In this document: in pieces, positions 1 to 7,343 of the stretch
Numbering within the stretch: position 1 is the stretch's first letter
How the letters are laid out: every line of letters starts with the position of its first letter
From: JBJMLO01 sp045805265
Lineage (GTDB): Bacteria; Actinomycetota; UBA4738; JACQTL01
Assembly: GCA_045805265.1 (NCBI GenBank)
Contig: JBJMLO010000013.1
Coordinates: forward strand, 434,001-498,000
Length of the DNA: 64,000 bases
Direction: 5' to 3'
The notes under the pieces: model-generated
Seen by the model: only the letters and a program-made list of their open reading frames with translations
What the model was told of the DNA's origin: nothing
Database searches by the model: none
Program-made: the position numbers and the translations under genes

Positions 1-202
1 ACGAGGACCGGCGTGACGGCACTCAACCACACGAGCCGTGCGAACCGAACCCTCCCCGGCCCGCGAACGGTGCGCGCGCGGCCCGAGAGCGAAGGCGGCA
101 CGAATCCCGGCCTCCGCGCCCGCCTTCCCCACATTTGTCGCCCCTCCCCGAGCCCCCCCCAGTATGGGACGAGAAGTCACGAATCGCCAGGGGTGGTCGC
201 CG
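1..202. other. left-edge stretch with no supported gene
   Basis: The short open frames here lack ribosome-binding sites, have arginine/proline-rich compositions typical of shadow frames in high-GC DNA, and match no family I know. It lies downstream of the minus-strand lipoprotein gene. I see nothing else in it. Confidence 0.5.
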
Positions 203-910
203 TTACCTCCGGGTCCAGCCGAGGCCCAAACCGTCGCACGCCGTGAGGTACTTCTCTCTCCACTCGCCGATGGCGATGGGCTGGTACCAAGCCGTGGCGA
301 TGAGCGCGCCGTCACGGACGACGTCGATACCCCTTGGGACCGCTTTCGGGTAACCCTCCGGCCGGATTTGGTCGGCAGGCTGCAAGCCCAAGAGCTGTCC
401 CCTGAGGGCGCTGTCCAGCGTCTCGCCCCCACCGAGGGCAAAGGTTCCGTGCCCTGGGAGATCAGTCGCCGACATGCATTTCGTTTGCGCTGGGGCGCGA
501 TAGAAACGCTCGGGATCGACCACCAGATACCAAACGCATTGGGTCGGCGCGACGGGAGCCGAGGCGTCGGCCGGCATGTCGCACCAGTTTGGCTGAGTGC
601 AGGATCGTGAGTAGAGGCCCGGGCCGGTGCCCTCCACGATCCGGGAGACGCGCTGTCGCTCGTCCACAAGCCGAACATGGACTCCGTCCGCCTCCGGCTG
701 GACGTACCGCCCGCTTTCGTGCACCCCTTCTTCGTTGCATGTGAAGGTCAACGACCTCGGGACCGTGCGCGGGTTTGCCGGCGGGGCGATGGACCCCGTG
801 CTGGGCCCTGACGGCGCCTTCGTTCGCGTACACGAGGCGGCCACTGCAGCCACCGCGAAGCATAGGACGACTTCGACCCTTCGATCGCGACGTCTCTGTG
901 GTTGAGCCAT
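203..910 (-). CDS. putative secreted lipoprotein, unknown function
   Basis: Predicted 235-residue exported lipoprotein. The start chosen is the ATG at 910, which has GGAGAG a few bases upstream and puts a basic N-terminus (QRRRDRR) directly before a hydrophobic stretch ending in a lipobox-like VAASC, about residues 22-26. A longer in-frame start at 1003 would place this signal internally and is less likely. The mature part contains several cysteines (CNEEG, SCTQPNWC, TQCVW, TKCMS, TACDG) that could form disulfides outside the cell. No domain is recognised. It stands alone, pointing away from the tRNA gene. Export is inferred from the N-terminus; function is unknown. Confidence 0.6.
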   Translation of the reverse strand: MAQPQRRRDRRVEVVLCFAVAAVAASCTRTKAPSGPSTGSIAPPANPRTVPRSLTFTCNEEGVHESGRYVQPEADGVHVRLVDERQRVSRIVEGTGPGLYSRSCTQPNWCDMPADASAPVAPTQCVWYLVVDPERFYRAPAQTKCMSATDLPGHGTFALGGGETLDSALRGQLLGLQPADQIRPEGYPKAVPRGIDVVRDGALIATAWYQPIAIGEWREKYLTACDGLGLGWTRR

Positions 911-1176
911 CTGCTCTCCGAGCCCGCATGACGGCTCCTGCGTGGTTCTGGATGCATCAAAACTGCGATGGGTTGTACGTACGTCCGGAGCATCCTTGAT
1001 CATTTCCTCAAACCTGAGCTGCGGCAGAAATCAGCTGTGCTTTCGGAGACGACGTCACGCCAGTGTTTGAGCGCGAGGAGCAGGGAACTGGTCTTGGCGT
1101 CGGTCGGGGCGCCCTCCAGGCATCAGGGGGAGGTCCGGAATCTCCTTTTCAGGGGTCGGTTGAAGGAAGACCCCTT

Positions 1177-1253
1177 TGGTGGAGGTGAGGGGATTTGAAC
1201 CCCTGACCTCTGCCGTGCGAAGGCAGCGCTCTACCGGTCTGAGCTACACCCCC
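1177..1253 (-). tRNA. tRNA-Ala (anticodon CGC), CCA encoded
   Basis: On the minus strand the sequence folds as a cloverleaf: acceptor GGGGGTG pairs with CACCTCC and includes the G3:U70 wobble that marks alanine tRNAs; D-stem GCTC/GAGC; anticodon stem CTGCC/GGCAG around loop TTCGCAC, giving anticodon CGC for the codon GCG; T-stem AGGGG/CCCCT with loop TTCAAAT. Discriminator A and CCA are encoded at 1180-1177. A TACGCT hexamer at 1265-1270 is a plausible -10 element. No repeated att-like sequence was seen beside it. Confidence 0.95.
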
Positions 1254-1264
1254 GGAATCGGCTT

Positions 1265-1270
1265 AGCGTA
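1265..1270 (-). promoter_or_regulatory. candidate -10 element of the tRNA-Ala gene
   Basis: TACGCT on the minus strand, 11 nt before the mature tRNA 5' end, leaving room for a short 5' leader. The -35 position would fall inside the preceding hairpin, so the promoter is only tentative. Confidence 0.4.
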
Positions 1271-1273
1271 GCA

Positions 1274-1306
1274 GAGGGGTCCCCGGCCTCCGGCCGGGGA
1301 CCCCTC
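1274..1306 (-). terminator. strong hairpin, probable terminator of the PH-like gene
   Basis: A perfect 15-bp stem with a 3-nt loop (left arm 1274-1288, right arm 1292-1306) sits 20 nt past the stop of the minus-strand gene at 1327 and before the tRNA. It lacks a clear U-run, as is common in high-GC actinobacteria. It would separate the two transcription units. Confidence 0.65.
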
Positions 1307-1326
1307 GTACCTCGTGTCGGTCGGGC

Positions 1327-1812
1327 CTAGCCGCTGAACTGGCCTCCCTGGGCCGGCGGCTGGACGGCCGGCGCTGGTGGCTGCACGGGCTGGGGCGTGC
1401 CCTGGCCCGTCAGCGCGGCGATCAGGTGCTGGACCTCGTCGCGCCAGATGCGGTGCACGTTCACGCGCACGTCCTTGCCCGTCGGGCGCTGGACCCGGAA
1501 CTTGCTCCAGATCACGTTGTCCACGTCCACGTCGTGGATCTGGATCCCCGAGCGCGGGTCGGCCTCCACGCCGCCCTTCGGCCGCGCGCTCCACATCGAA
1601 GCGCGGAACCACAGCAGGCGCCGGTCGGTGACGACGAGGTAGTACCACTTCGCCCCCATGAGCAGCATGATGAGCAGGCCGACTCCGCCCTGCAGCCACG
1701 GGCTCGGGCCGGTCTGGCAGTACGTCCCCGCCAGGACCTGCTCGCCGGGCTCCAGCGCGGGCTGGACCACCGCCTCGTACTGCGCCTTGATCTTCTCCTT
1801 GCGAAAGGCCAC
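1327..1812 (-). CDS. PH-like (bacterial pleckstrin-homology-type) small protein
   Basis: Predicted 161-residue protein starting at GTG 1812 behind a strong AGGAGGAGGGG ribosome-binding site; longer in-frame extensions are shadow sequence. An N-terminal charged stretch (FRKEKIKAQYEAV) leads into LEPGEQVLAGTYC, a hydrophobic patch (about residues 40-60), then a segment YYLVVTDRRLLWFRAS that resembles the core strand pattern of bacterial PH domains (VTDRRLL is typical), followed by an I..VDVDNVIWSKF strand. The C-terminal 30 residues are a proline/glutamine-rich tail. PH-type folds of this kind are often membrane-associated, but no partner is evident. Family assignment is by pattern only. Confidence 0.6.
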   Translation of the reverse strand: MAFRKEKIKAQYEAVVQPALEPGEQVLAGTYCQTGPSPWLQGGVGLLIMLLMGAKWYYLVVTDRRLLWFRASMWSARPKGGVEADPRSGIQIHDVDVDNVIWSKFRVQRPTGKDVRVNVHRIWRDEVQHLIAALTGQGTPQPVQPPAPAVQPPAQGGQFSG

Positions 1813-1930
1813 GTCCCCCTCCTCCTTTTTGTCCGGGATGTGCCGTCGGAGAGGGTACACGGGGGACGGCGAAACGGGAAGGGTGATTTCCGTTGGCCCA
1901 CGCCGCCGTATCCTCCTCCCGGGAGGCCCG

Positions 1931-2749
1931 ATGGAGCTCGCCGTCACGAAACAGGAGATCGTCCAGGCCACCCGGGCGGAGCGGATCCGGACGCTGGCGC
2001 TGCTCCGCGGCTTGGAGCCGGCGCAGTGGGAGATCGAGGCGCTCCCGCGGTGGCGGGTCCGCGAGGTGGCTGCCCACCTCATCACGATCGACCGGGCGTC
2101 GGTGACGGGCGCGATCTTCCCGAAGATCCTCGCCTCGTCCTCCGAGAAGCTGGAACGCTGGAACGACCGGGTCGTCGGCTCCTACGCCGACCGCCCGATC
2201 CCGGAGCTCCTGATCGCCCTGGACCGGTGGGGACGCCGCGTGGTGAGCGTGGTGCGGGCCGCCCCGGCCGCCGCGCTCCGGGTCCGGGTGCCGACGATGT
2301 GGGGAAAGGGCCCCGCCGGCATGTTCGCCTGGAGCCGCCCGTTCGACGAGTGGGTCCACCGACAGGACGTCCGCCGGGCGCTCGGCATGGCAGACGAGAC
2401 CGCGGACCTCGCCGTGGTCGCCGGCTTCGTGCTGGCCGCGGCAGGGACGTCGGTGATCCCCCAGCTCGCCGGCCGCGCCGGTTCGATCACCGTCGACCTT
2501 TCGGACGTTCCCCTCCCGCCGTGGACGGCCGACCTCGAGTCCGGCGAGGCGGGCCTCCGGCAGGCCGGGGATGCGGGATCGCTGGTGGCGCCCGGGCCCT
2601 CGGCGACGATCAGGGCCCCCGCCCCCGTGTTCGTCATGACCACCGCGGGTCGCGGCACGTTCCGGGAGCTGGAGGACGGCGGAACCCTGACCGTCGACGG
2701 CGACCGCGAGACCGCCGACGCGTTCCTCAGCCGGCTACGCGTCGTCTGA
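1931..2749 (+). CDS. maleylpyruvate isomerase N-terminal (MDMPI/DinB-like) family protein
   Basis: Predicted 272-residue protein of the DinB-like MDMPI_N superfamily common in actinobacteria, where members are thiol (mycothiol)-dependent metalloenzymes or of unknown role. The start at 1931 (GGGAGG nearby) gives the usual opening helix with R..TLALLRGLEPAQW, followed by the helix WRVREVAAHLITIDR, whose His corresponds to a metal ligand of the fold. A second histidine-bearing helix, FDEWVHRQDVRRALG (about residue 140), supplies the other expected ligand, as in mycothiol-dependent isomerases. The C-terminal 100 residues resemble the small sterol-carrier-like domain of this family. Its 3' end overlaps the convergent translin gene by 15 bp. 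Substrate unknown. Confidence 0.75.
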   Translation: MELAVTKQEIVQATRAERIRTLALLRGLEPAQWEIEALPRWRVREVAAHLITIDRASVTGAIFPKILASSSEKLERWNDRVVGSYADRPIPELLIALDRWGRRVVSVVRAAPAAALRVRVPTMWGKGPAGMFAWSRPFDEWVHRQDVRRALGMADETADLAVVAGFVLAAAGTSVIPQLAGRAGSITVDLSDVPLPPWTADLESGEAGLRQAGDAGSLVAPGPSATIRAPAPVFVMTTAGRGTFRELEDGGTLTVDGDRETADAFLSRLRVV

Positions 2750-3412
2750 GCCGTCGCCGGCGGCGGGGACCGCCGAGGTGTCGTCGAGGACCGCGCGGGC
2801 GTGGCGGTCGAGCGCTTCCCGCAGGTCGCGCTGGACGAGCGACAGCGACAGATCGCCCCGGGTCTTCTCCATGATCGACCGGGCCACGTCGGTGGACCGC
2901 CGCAGATTGCCCGTGATGGCGTCGGGGTAGTCCATGGTGGCGAGCAGGCCGTAGATGTCCTCCATCGCCACCAGCATCCGCTCGCTGTTCGCCACGTCGC
3001 CGGCGCGCAGGAGGTCGAGCACCTCACGGCGCGCCTCCCCCACCGCCTCGGACATCCCGTTCAGATAGGCGGCGAGGCCCACGCCGAGCTCCTCGGGCGT
3101 GGGCGGGCCGGCGGCGTCGTCGATGATCGCCTCCGTGAACCGGGCCTCGACGTATTCCTTCTGCGCGTCCTGCAGGAACCCGGCGTGCGCGACGTCGGGG
3201 TGGTCGGTGACCGCCTCCAGCCCGTCCGCGATCGCCGCTCGGGCCTCCTCCATCAGCTCTGCGGCACGCTCCCGGTCCTGCCGGTGGAGCGCCCGGATGG
3301 CGTTCGCGCTGCTCCGGATGGCCCGGCGTGACGCGCCGAGCGCCCGTTCCCGGGCTGCCATCTTGACGTCGAACTCCTCCCGGAATCGCCGGGCCAGCGG
3401 ATCGAGGTCCAC
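2735..3412 (-). CDS. translin family protein (bacterial homologue)
   Basis: Predicted 225-residue, almost wholly helical protein matching the translin/TRAX pattern: N-terminal DPLARRFREEFDVKMAARERAL, then SRRAIRSSANAIRALHRQDRERAAELMEEAR, a helix with DAQKEYVEARFTEAI about residues 82-96, a mid-region EELGVGLAAYLNGMSEAVGEARREVLDLLR, and a long C-terminal helix. Length fits the family (about 220-240). Eukaryotic and archaeal translins form ring octamers that bind single-stranded nucleic acid, and with TRAX degrade RNA; a bacterial role is not settled. Start GTG 3412 is preceded at 8 nt by TACGAT, suggesting a leaderless mRNA. It overlaps the preceding convergent gene by 15 bp. Confidence 0.75.
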   Translation of the reverse strand: MDLDPLARRFREEFDVKMAARERALGASRRAIRSSANAIRALHRQDRERAAELMEEARAAIADGLEAVTDHPDVAHAGFLQDAQKEYVEARFTEAIIDDAAGPPTPEELGVGLAAYLNGMSEAVGEARREVLDLLRAGDVANSERMLVAMEDIYGLLATMDYPDAITGNLRRSTDVARSIMEKTRGDLSLSLVQRDLREALDRHARAVLDDTSAVPAAGDGSDDA

Positions 3413-3420
3413 GGCACGCG

Positions 3421-3426
3421 ATCGTA
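3421..3426 (-). promoter_or_regulatory. candidate -10 box, leaderless translin gene
   Basis: TACGAT on the minus strand with an 8-nt gap to GTG 3412. Same geometry as other start codons in this window. Confidence 0.45.
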
Positions 3427-3464
3427 GCCCGGAACGGGTCGGGGACGGGCGAGCCGGCGCGGCG

Positions 3465-4013
3465 CTAGGCGCGCGCGACGGCGGGTTCGAGGTCGGACGC
3501 GATGTGCACTCGAACGTGGACCGGGTCGGTGTCGGAGAGCCAGGGCAGCTCGCGGTCGTGGCGGGGAGCCGCCGGGCCGAGCGGCACGTCCAGCCGCCGC
3601 GCCCCCGCCGGCGCCCCGAGCGGGCGGGCCTCCTCCTGGCGGCGCAGCTCGACGAGCAGCCACACGTAGACGGCGAGCAGCGACGCGACGATGGCGCTCA
3701 GGAACCACATGCCGCGCAGCGGCGGGAACAGGCCGATGAGGAACGTCAGGGCAAGCGCCTCGAGCAGGACGACGAACACGCGACGCCGGCGGGCGCGGGC
3801 GCGGGCGCGGGCCCGCTCGCGACGACCGACGAAGGCCTCGCCCTTGCGGGGCGCCACGATCCACCGGCCACCCGACTTCTCTGTCTGCTCCAGGACACCC
3901 ATGTGTCGCTCGAACTCCTCGATGCTCGCGTGCGCACCACCAGGTCGCAGGCGAGGGGGGAGGAGGTACGCGGCCCAGATGATGACCAACACGGCGACGA
4001 CAAGCCAATCCAT
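3465..4013 (-). CDS. SepX/GlpR-like divisome-associated membrane protein
   Basis: Predicted 182-residue membrane protein: one N-terminal membrane segment (DWLVVAVLVIIWAAYLLPP), a basic cytoplasmic stretch with an EEFERHMGVLEQTE helix, an Arg/Ala-rich segment around residues 66-80, then two close membrane helices (about residues 80-122) and a polar tail. This layout, the W.AYL.P motif after the first helix and its position beside moaC-moeA-galU match the actinobacterial SepX/GlpR proteins, which stabilise division septa in Streptomyces. Sequence identity to characterised members is not obviously high, so the assignment is partly from context. Start ATG 4013 follows GGGGGCAGGG. Two spaced dyads lie directly upstream at 4048-4090. 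Confidence 0.6.
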   Translation of the reverse strand: MDWLVVAVLVIIWAAYLLPPRLRPGGAHASIEEFERHMGVLEQTEKSGGRWIVAPRKGEAFVGRRERARARARARRRRVFVVLLEALALTFLIGLFPPLRGMWFLSAIVASLLAVYVWLLVELRRQEEARPLGAPAGARRLDVPLGPAAPRHDRELPWLSDTDPVHVRVHIASDLEPAVARA

Positions 4014-4047
4014 CCCTGCCCCCTGTCGACCGCTTTCCCGGTTTCGG

Positions 4048-4090
4048 CCACAAGATGTGGGCTGGGACAGAACGGTACCACAAGATGTGG
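4048..4090 (-). promoter_or_regulatory. tandem 13-bp dyads, NrdR-box-like, upstream of the SepX-like gene
   Basis: Two identical copies of CCACAAGATGTGG (4048-4060 and 4078-4090; arms CCACA/TGTGG) lie 30 bp apart, centre to centre, 35-77 nt upstream of the start at 4013. Paired boxes about three helical turns apart are typical of NrdR, the ribonucleotide-reductase repressor, whose site has a CACNANATNTNGTG-type core. No ribonucleotide reductase gene is visible here, so regulator and target remain open. Confidence 0.5.
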
Positions 4091-4164
4091 TGGGGATAAA
4101 TCCTATCGGTGAAATTTCCGGGAACGGGCCCTGGCCGACGGTGAGGCTCGACGATGCGGCGGGG

Positions 4165-4698
4165 TCAAGACGGGTCGGGGGCCCGGTAGTCGCCGCTCTT
4201 GCCGCCAGTCTTGGCCAGCAGGCGGACGCCGGTGATGTCCGCGGAGCGGTCGAACTCCTTCACGGTGTCGTACAGGGACAGGGCGGCGACCGCGGCGGCG
4301 GTGAGCGCCTCCATCTCCACCCCGGTCCGGTCGAGCGCTCGGACCGTGGCCTGGACCCGGACCACCCCGCCCTGGGGGTCGGGCTCGACCAGAACCTCCG
4401 CCCCGGTCACCGCCACCGGGTGGCAGAAGGGCAGGAGATCCGGCGTCCGCTTCACGCCCATGACGCCGGCGATCCGCGCCGCCTCCAGCGGATGGCCCTT
4501 GCGGGTCCCCTCCATCAGGTGGGCGACACCCTCGGGCGTCGATCGGAGGTACGCGACGGCAACGGCCTCGCGCTCGGTGACCTGCTTGCCGCCGACCTCG
4601 ACCATCCGGGCGACGTCCGGCGGCGCCCCCGGCGGCGCACCGGGCTCCGCGCCGGCCGCGTCGCCCGGCGGCGCCGGTGAGGGAACCTCGGCGCTCAT
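4165..4698 (-). CDS. moaC: cyclic pyranopterin monophosphate synthase MoaC
   Basis: Predicted 177-residue cytoplasmic enzyme that converts the MoaA product (3',8-cyclo-7,8-dihydro-GTP) to cyclic pyranopterin monophosphate, the second step of molybdenum cofactor synthesis. Visible family signatures are DVARMVEVGGK at the start of the domain, the active-site segment LLPFCHPV (about residue 90), GVEMEALTA and LYDTVKEFDRS, and a terminal KTGGKSG. A proline/alanine-rich extension of about 27 residues precedes the domain. The ATG at 4698 overlaps the moeA stop (ATGA), so moeA and moaC are likely co-translated. Confidence 0.95.
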   Translation of the reverse strand: MSAEVPSPAPPGDAAGAEPGAPPGAPPDVARMVEVGGKQVTEREAVAVAYLRSTPEGVAHLMEGTRKGHPLEAARIAGVMGVKRTPDLLPFCHPVAVTGAEVLVEPDPQGGVVRVQATVRALDRTGVEMEALTAAAVAALSLYDTVKEFDRSADITGVRLLAKTGGKSGDYRAPDPS

Positions 4699-5969
4699 GG
4701 CTCCAGGGCCCGGAACAGCATGACCCGGACCTCCGAGCCGGCCGGGGCCGTCTCCCGGCCCGCGGGGACCATGGCCAGCCCGTTGGCGCGCGCCACCGTC
4801 GAGATGAGGTTCGAGGAGGGCGCGCCGGTCGACTCGGCGGTCCACCCATCGGAGCCTCGGCGGACCAGGACCCGGGCGAACTGCATGCGATCCTTCGGCC
4901 CGGAGATGTCGGTGGTGAGCCTCGCGGTGACCTCGGGTCGGAACAGGTCCTTGCGGCCGACGAGCTTCATCAGCGCCGGGCGAACGAACACCTCGAAGGA
5001 CACGAACACGGATACAGGGTTCCCGGGCAGGCCGAAGTAGGGCTTCCCCTCGATCATCCCGAACGCCTGGGGCATTCCCGGCTGCATGGCCACCCGGAAG
5101 AAGCCGACCTCGCCCCGCCGGAAGAACGCCCGTTTGACGACGTCGCGCTCCCCCACCGACACGCCGCCCGAGGAGATGTAGGCGTCGGCCTGGACCAGGT
5201 GCGACAGGATCGTCTCCTTCAGGGCCTCCGGATCGTCGCGGACGATGCCGGCCATGTACGGCACCGCGCCTGCCTCCCGGAGCCCGCCGAAGATCGTGTA
5301 CGAGTTCGCGTCGCGGACCTGGCCGAAGGCCGGGTTCTGCCAGGGCTCGACCAGCTCGTCGCCCGTGGACAGGACGATCACGCGCGGCCGGGGATGGGAC
5401 AGGACGCTCGCGTGCCCCGACAGCGCGAGGAGCCCGAGCTCCGCGCCGGACAGCCGCCGCCCTGACGGCACCAGGACCTCGCCGGCCTTGACGTCCTCGC
5501 CCGCCGGGCGGACGTTCCGTCCCTCGGCGAACGGCTGGCGGACCCGCACCCGATCGCCGGCCGCCTCCGTGTACTCGATCGGCACCACGCAGTCCGCGCC
5601 GGCCGGGACGGGCGCGCCGGTGTCGATGCGGACGGCCTCGCCGCCTCCCACCGTGGCCTCCGGGCGCCGCCCGATCCGGGCCAGGCCAACGACCCGCAGC
5701 GTGACCGGCTCCTGGGCGGACGCGTCCGCGACGTCGTGGGACCGGACCGCGTAGCCGTCCATGGCCGACGACGAGAACTCCGGCAGGTGCGCCTGGGCCA
5801 CTGCGTCCGCCGCCATGACGCACCCCTGCGCCTCCTGCAACGGCAGCTCGATCGGCGCCAGGGGTTGGATGGCGGACAGGATCCGCTCGCGAGCCTCCTC
5901 CACCGGCAGGAGGCCGGAGGCGGGCCCGTGGTCGTGCTCGTGGTGTGATCCGGGCGATGGCTGCGCCAT
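4695..5969 (-). CDS. moeA: molybdopterin molybdenumtransferase MoeA
   Basis: Predicted 424-residue enzyme that inserts molybdate into adenylylated molybdopterin, the last step of Moco synthesis. Signatures: SSAMDGYAVR near residue 65, the VSTGDELV-type strand (VLSTGDELV), SGGVSVGERD in the MoCF-type domain, and LPGNPVSVFVSFEVFV, followed by the C-terminal beta domain. Length is normal. The N-terminus carries a short His-rich segment (GSHHEHDHG). The start at 5969 is supported by a TAGACT box 8 nt upstream, suggesting a leaderless mRNA; the open frame continues upstream but is not coding-like. Its stop overlaps the moaC start by 4 bp. Confidence 0.95.
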   Translation of the reverse strand: MAQPSPGSHHEHDHGPASGLLPVEEARERILSAIQPLAPIELPLQEAQGCVMAADAVAQAHLPEFSSSAMDGYAVRSHDVADASAQEPVTLRVVGLARIGRRPEATVGGGEAVRIDTGAPVPAGADCVVPIEYTEAAGDRVRVRQPFAEGRNVRPAGEDVKAGEVLVPSGRRLSGAELGLLALSGHASVLSHPRPRVIVLSTGDELVEPWQNPAFGQVRDANSYTIFGGLREAGAVPYMAGIVRDDPEALKETILSHLVQADAYISSGGVSVGERDVVKRAFFRRGEVGFFRVAMQPGMPQAFGMIEGKPYFGLPGNPVSVFVSFEVFVRPALMKLVGRKDLFRPEVTARLTTDISGPKDRMQFARVLVRRGSDGWTAESTGAPSSNLISTVARANGLAMVPAGRETAPAGSEVRVMLFRALEP

Positions 5970-5977
5970 GCTCGCGC

Positions 5978-5983
5978 AGTCTA
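5978..5983 (-). promoter_or_regulatory. candidate -10 box, leaderless moeA
   Basis: TAGACT on the minus strand, 8 nt before ATG 5969. It also decides the choice of start. Confidence 0.5.
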
Positions 5984-6068
5984 TCGGCTCGTCCCCGAGG
6001 GCCCGCCTGTAACGGATCGCCGCCGCCGCCGACCGAGGTGCAGCCAACGAGCACGGGAGGACACGGGA

Positions 6069-6356
6069 ATGGGAGAGCGCGAGGACAGGATCGCCGAGCT
6101 GCTGCACGAGGCCGGGGAGACCCACCACGTCGTGTACCGCATCGTCGACGGCGACGACCCGGACTGGGCGAGCTGGTACGCGGACTGGCTGATCGGCCTG
6201 TCCGAGCTGCCCGACCTCCTCGGGACCAAGCCGGTCCGCAGCGAGCTGGTGTGGCTGCTCGTGCTGTGCGACAAGGACTTCACCGCGACGCAGCCCGGCG
6301 GCCGGTGGGAGGACGACTACGCCCGCCGGCTGGTGGAGCACTTCGCGGAGCCGTAG
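6069..6356 (+). CDS. small acidic conserved-type hypothetical protein
   Basis: Predicted 95-residue soluble acidic protein beginning at ATG 6069 with GGGAGG 10-15 nt upstream. It is rich in tryptophan and acid residues (DGDDPDWASWYADWLIGLSELPDLLG), then a hydrophobic helix (SELVWLLVLCDKDF) and a WEDDYARRLVEHF end. The composition and ribosome-binding site argue for a real gene. It lies between moeA and galU on the opposite strand and ends 3 bp from the galU stop. I do not recognise a characterised family. Confidence 0.7.
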   Translation: MGEREDRIAELLHEAGETHHVVYRIVDGDDPDWASWYADWLIGLSELPDLLGTKPVRSELVWLLVLCDKDFTATQPGGRWEDDYARRLVEHFAEP

Positions 6357-6359
6357 CGG

Positions 6360-7238
6360 CTACAGCAGCTTGCGGCGCTGCACGAAGTCGGCGAGGAAGT
6401 CCCGGAACTCCTCCCCGACGTCCTCGCGGTCCGCGGCCAACTCCACCGTGGCCTTGAGGTAGTCGAGCTTGTTCCCGATGTCGAACCGACCGCCCTCGAA
6501 CACATACGCGTAGACGGCCTGTTCCTGGGCCAGCCGGTTCAGGGCGTCGGTCAGCTGGACCTCGCCCCCCACGCCGGGCTTGGTGTCTCGCAGCGCGTCG
6601 AAGATCTCGGGGGTCAGCACGTAGCGGCCGATCGCCGCGAGGTTCGAGGGGGCGTCCGCCGGGGTCGGCTTCTCCACGATGGCCTGGACCCGGGCCAGGT
6701 TGTCCTCGACGAACTCCGGCTGGATGGCCCCATACAGGGAGATGTCGGTCCGGGAGACCTCCTGCACGGCGATCACGCTCCGCCCGTACCGCTCGTGGAC
6801 ACGGAGCATCTGCTGCAGCAGCGGGTTGGACTCGGCCATGATGTCGTCGCCCAGCAGCACTGCGAACGGCTGGCCGCCGACGTGGGGCTCCGCCACGGCG
6901 ACCGCGTGGCCGAGGCCGAGCGGGTCGCGCTGGCGGATGTAGTGGATGACGGCGCCCTCTCCGACCGACCGGAGCTGCTCGAGCAGGTCGTCCTTGCCCT
7001 TCTGCTGCAGGAAGAACTCGAGCTCGAAGGACCGGTCGAAGTGGTCCTCGATGGTCCGCTTCCCGCGGCCGGTGACGATCAGCAAGTCGTGGATGCCGGC
7101 CCGGAGGGCCTCCTCGACGACGTACTGGATGGCCGGCTTGTCGACGACCGGGAGCATCTCCTTGGGCTGCACCTTCGTGGCGGGCAGGAAGCGCGTACCG
7201 AGCCCCGCCGCGGGGATCACCGCCTTGCTGACCTTCAT
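6360..7238 (-). CDS. galU: UTP--glucose-1-phosphate uridylyltransferase
   Basis: Predicted 292-residue cytoplasmic enzyme making UDP-glucose from UTP and glucose-1-phosphate. The nucleotide-binding signature AVIPAAGLGTRFLPATKVQPKEMLPV is at residues 6-31, followed by DKPAIQYVVEEA, the sugar/metal segment VLLGDDIM (about 131-138), IVEKP, and the late VFEGGRFDIGNKLDYLKA. Length is that of bacterial GalU. GGAG precedes ATG 7238. It diverges from the 5-FCL gene, as in mycobacteria. UDP-glucose could feed the glycosyltransferases in this window, but no direct link is visible. Confidence 0.95.
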   Translation of the reverse strand: MKVSKAVIPAAGLGTRFLPATKVQPKEMLPVVDKPAIQYVVEEALRAGIHDLLIVTGRGKRTIEDHFDRSFELEFFLQQKGKDDLLEQLRSVGEGAVIHYIRQRDPLGLGHAVAVAEPHVGGQPFAVLLGDDIMAESNPLLQQMLRVHERYGRSVIAVQEVSRTDISLYGAIQPEFVEDNLARVQAIVEKPTPADAPSNLAAIGRYVLTPEIFDALRDTKPGVGGEVQLTDALNRLAQEQAVYAYVFEGGRFDIGNKLDYLKATVELAADREDVGEEFRDFLADFVQRRKLL

Positions 7239-7331
7239 CGCTCCGTCACCGGTTCGGGGACCTCCAGGCCGGGGGGACGCCTGGCTGGCAGCGTACCGCG
7301 ATGAACGCTCGGACCTCGTCGGGCGGGGCCC

Positions 7332-7337
7332 TACGAT
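7332..7337 (+). promoter_or_regulatory. candidate -10 box, leaderless 5-FCL gene
   Basis: TACGAT with a 6-nt gap to GTG 7344 and no ribosome-binding site between. Confidence 0.45.
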
Positions 7338-7343
7338 TCCCGG

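Noticed and set aside
1004..1260. Integration site beside tRNA-Ala
   Set aside because: No integrase, no direct repeat of the tRNA 3' end and no change in composition nearby.
4165..6054. 629-codon open frame covering moaC and moeA
   Set aside because: Its N-terminal two-thirds is an out-of-frame shadow of moeA; the real moaC starts at 4698.
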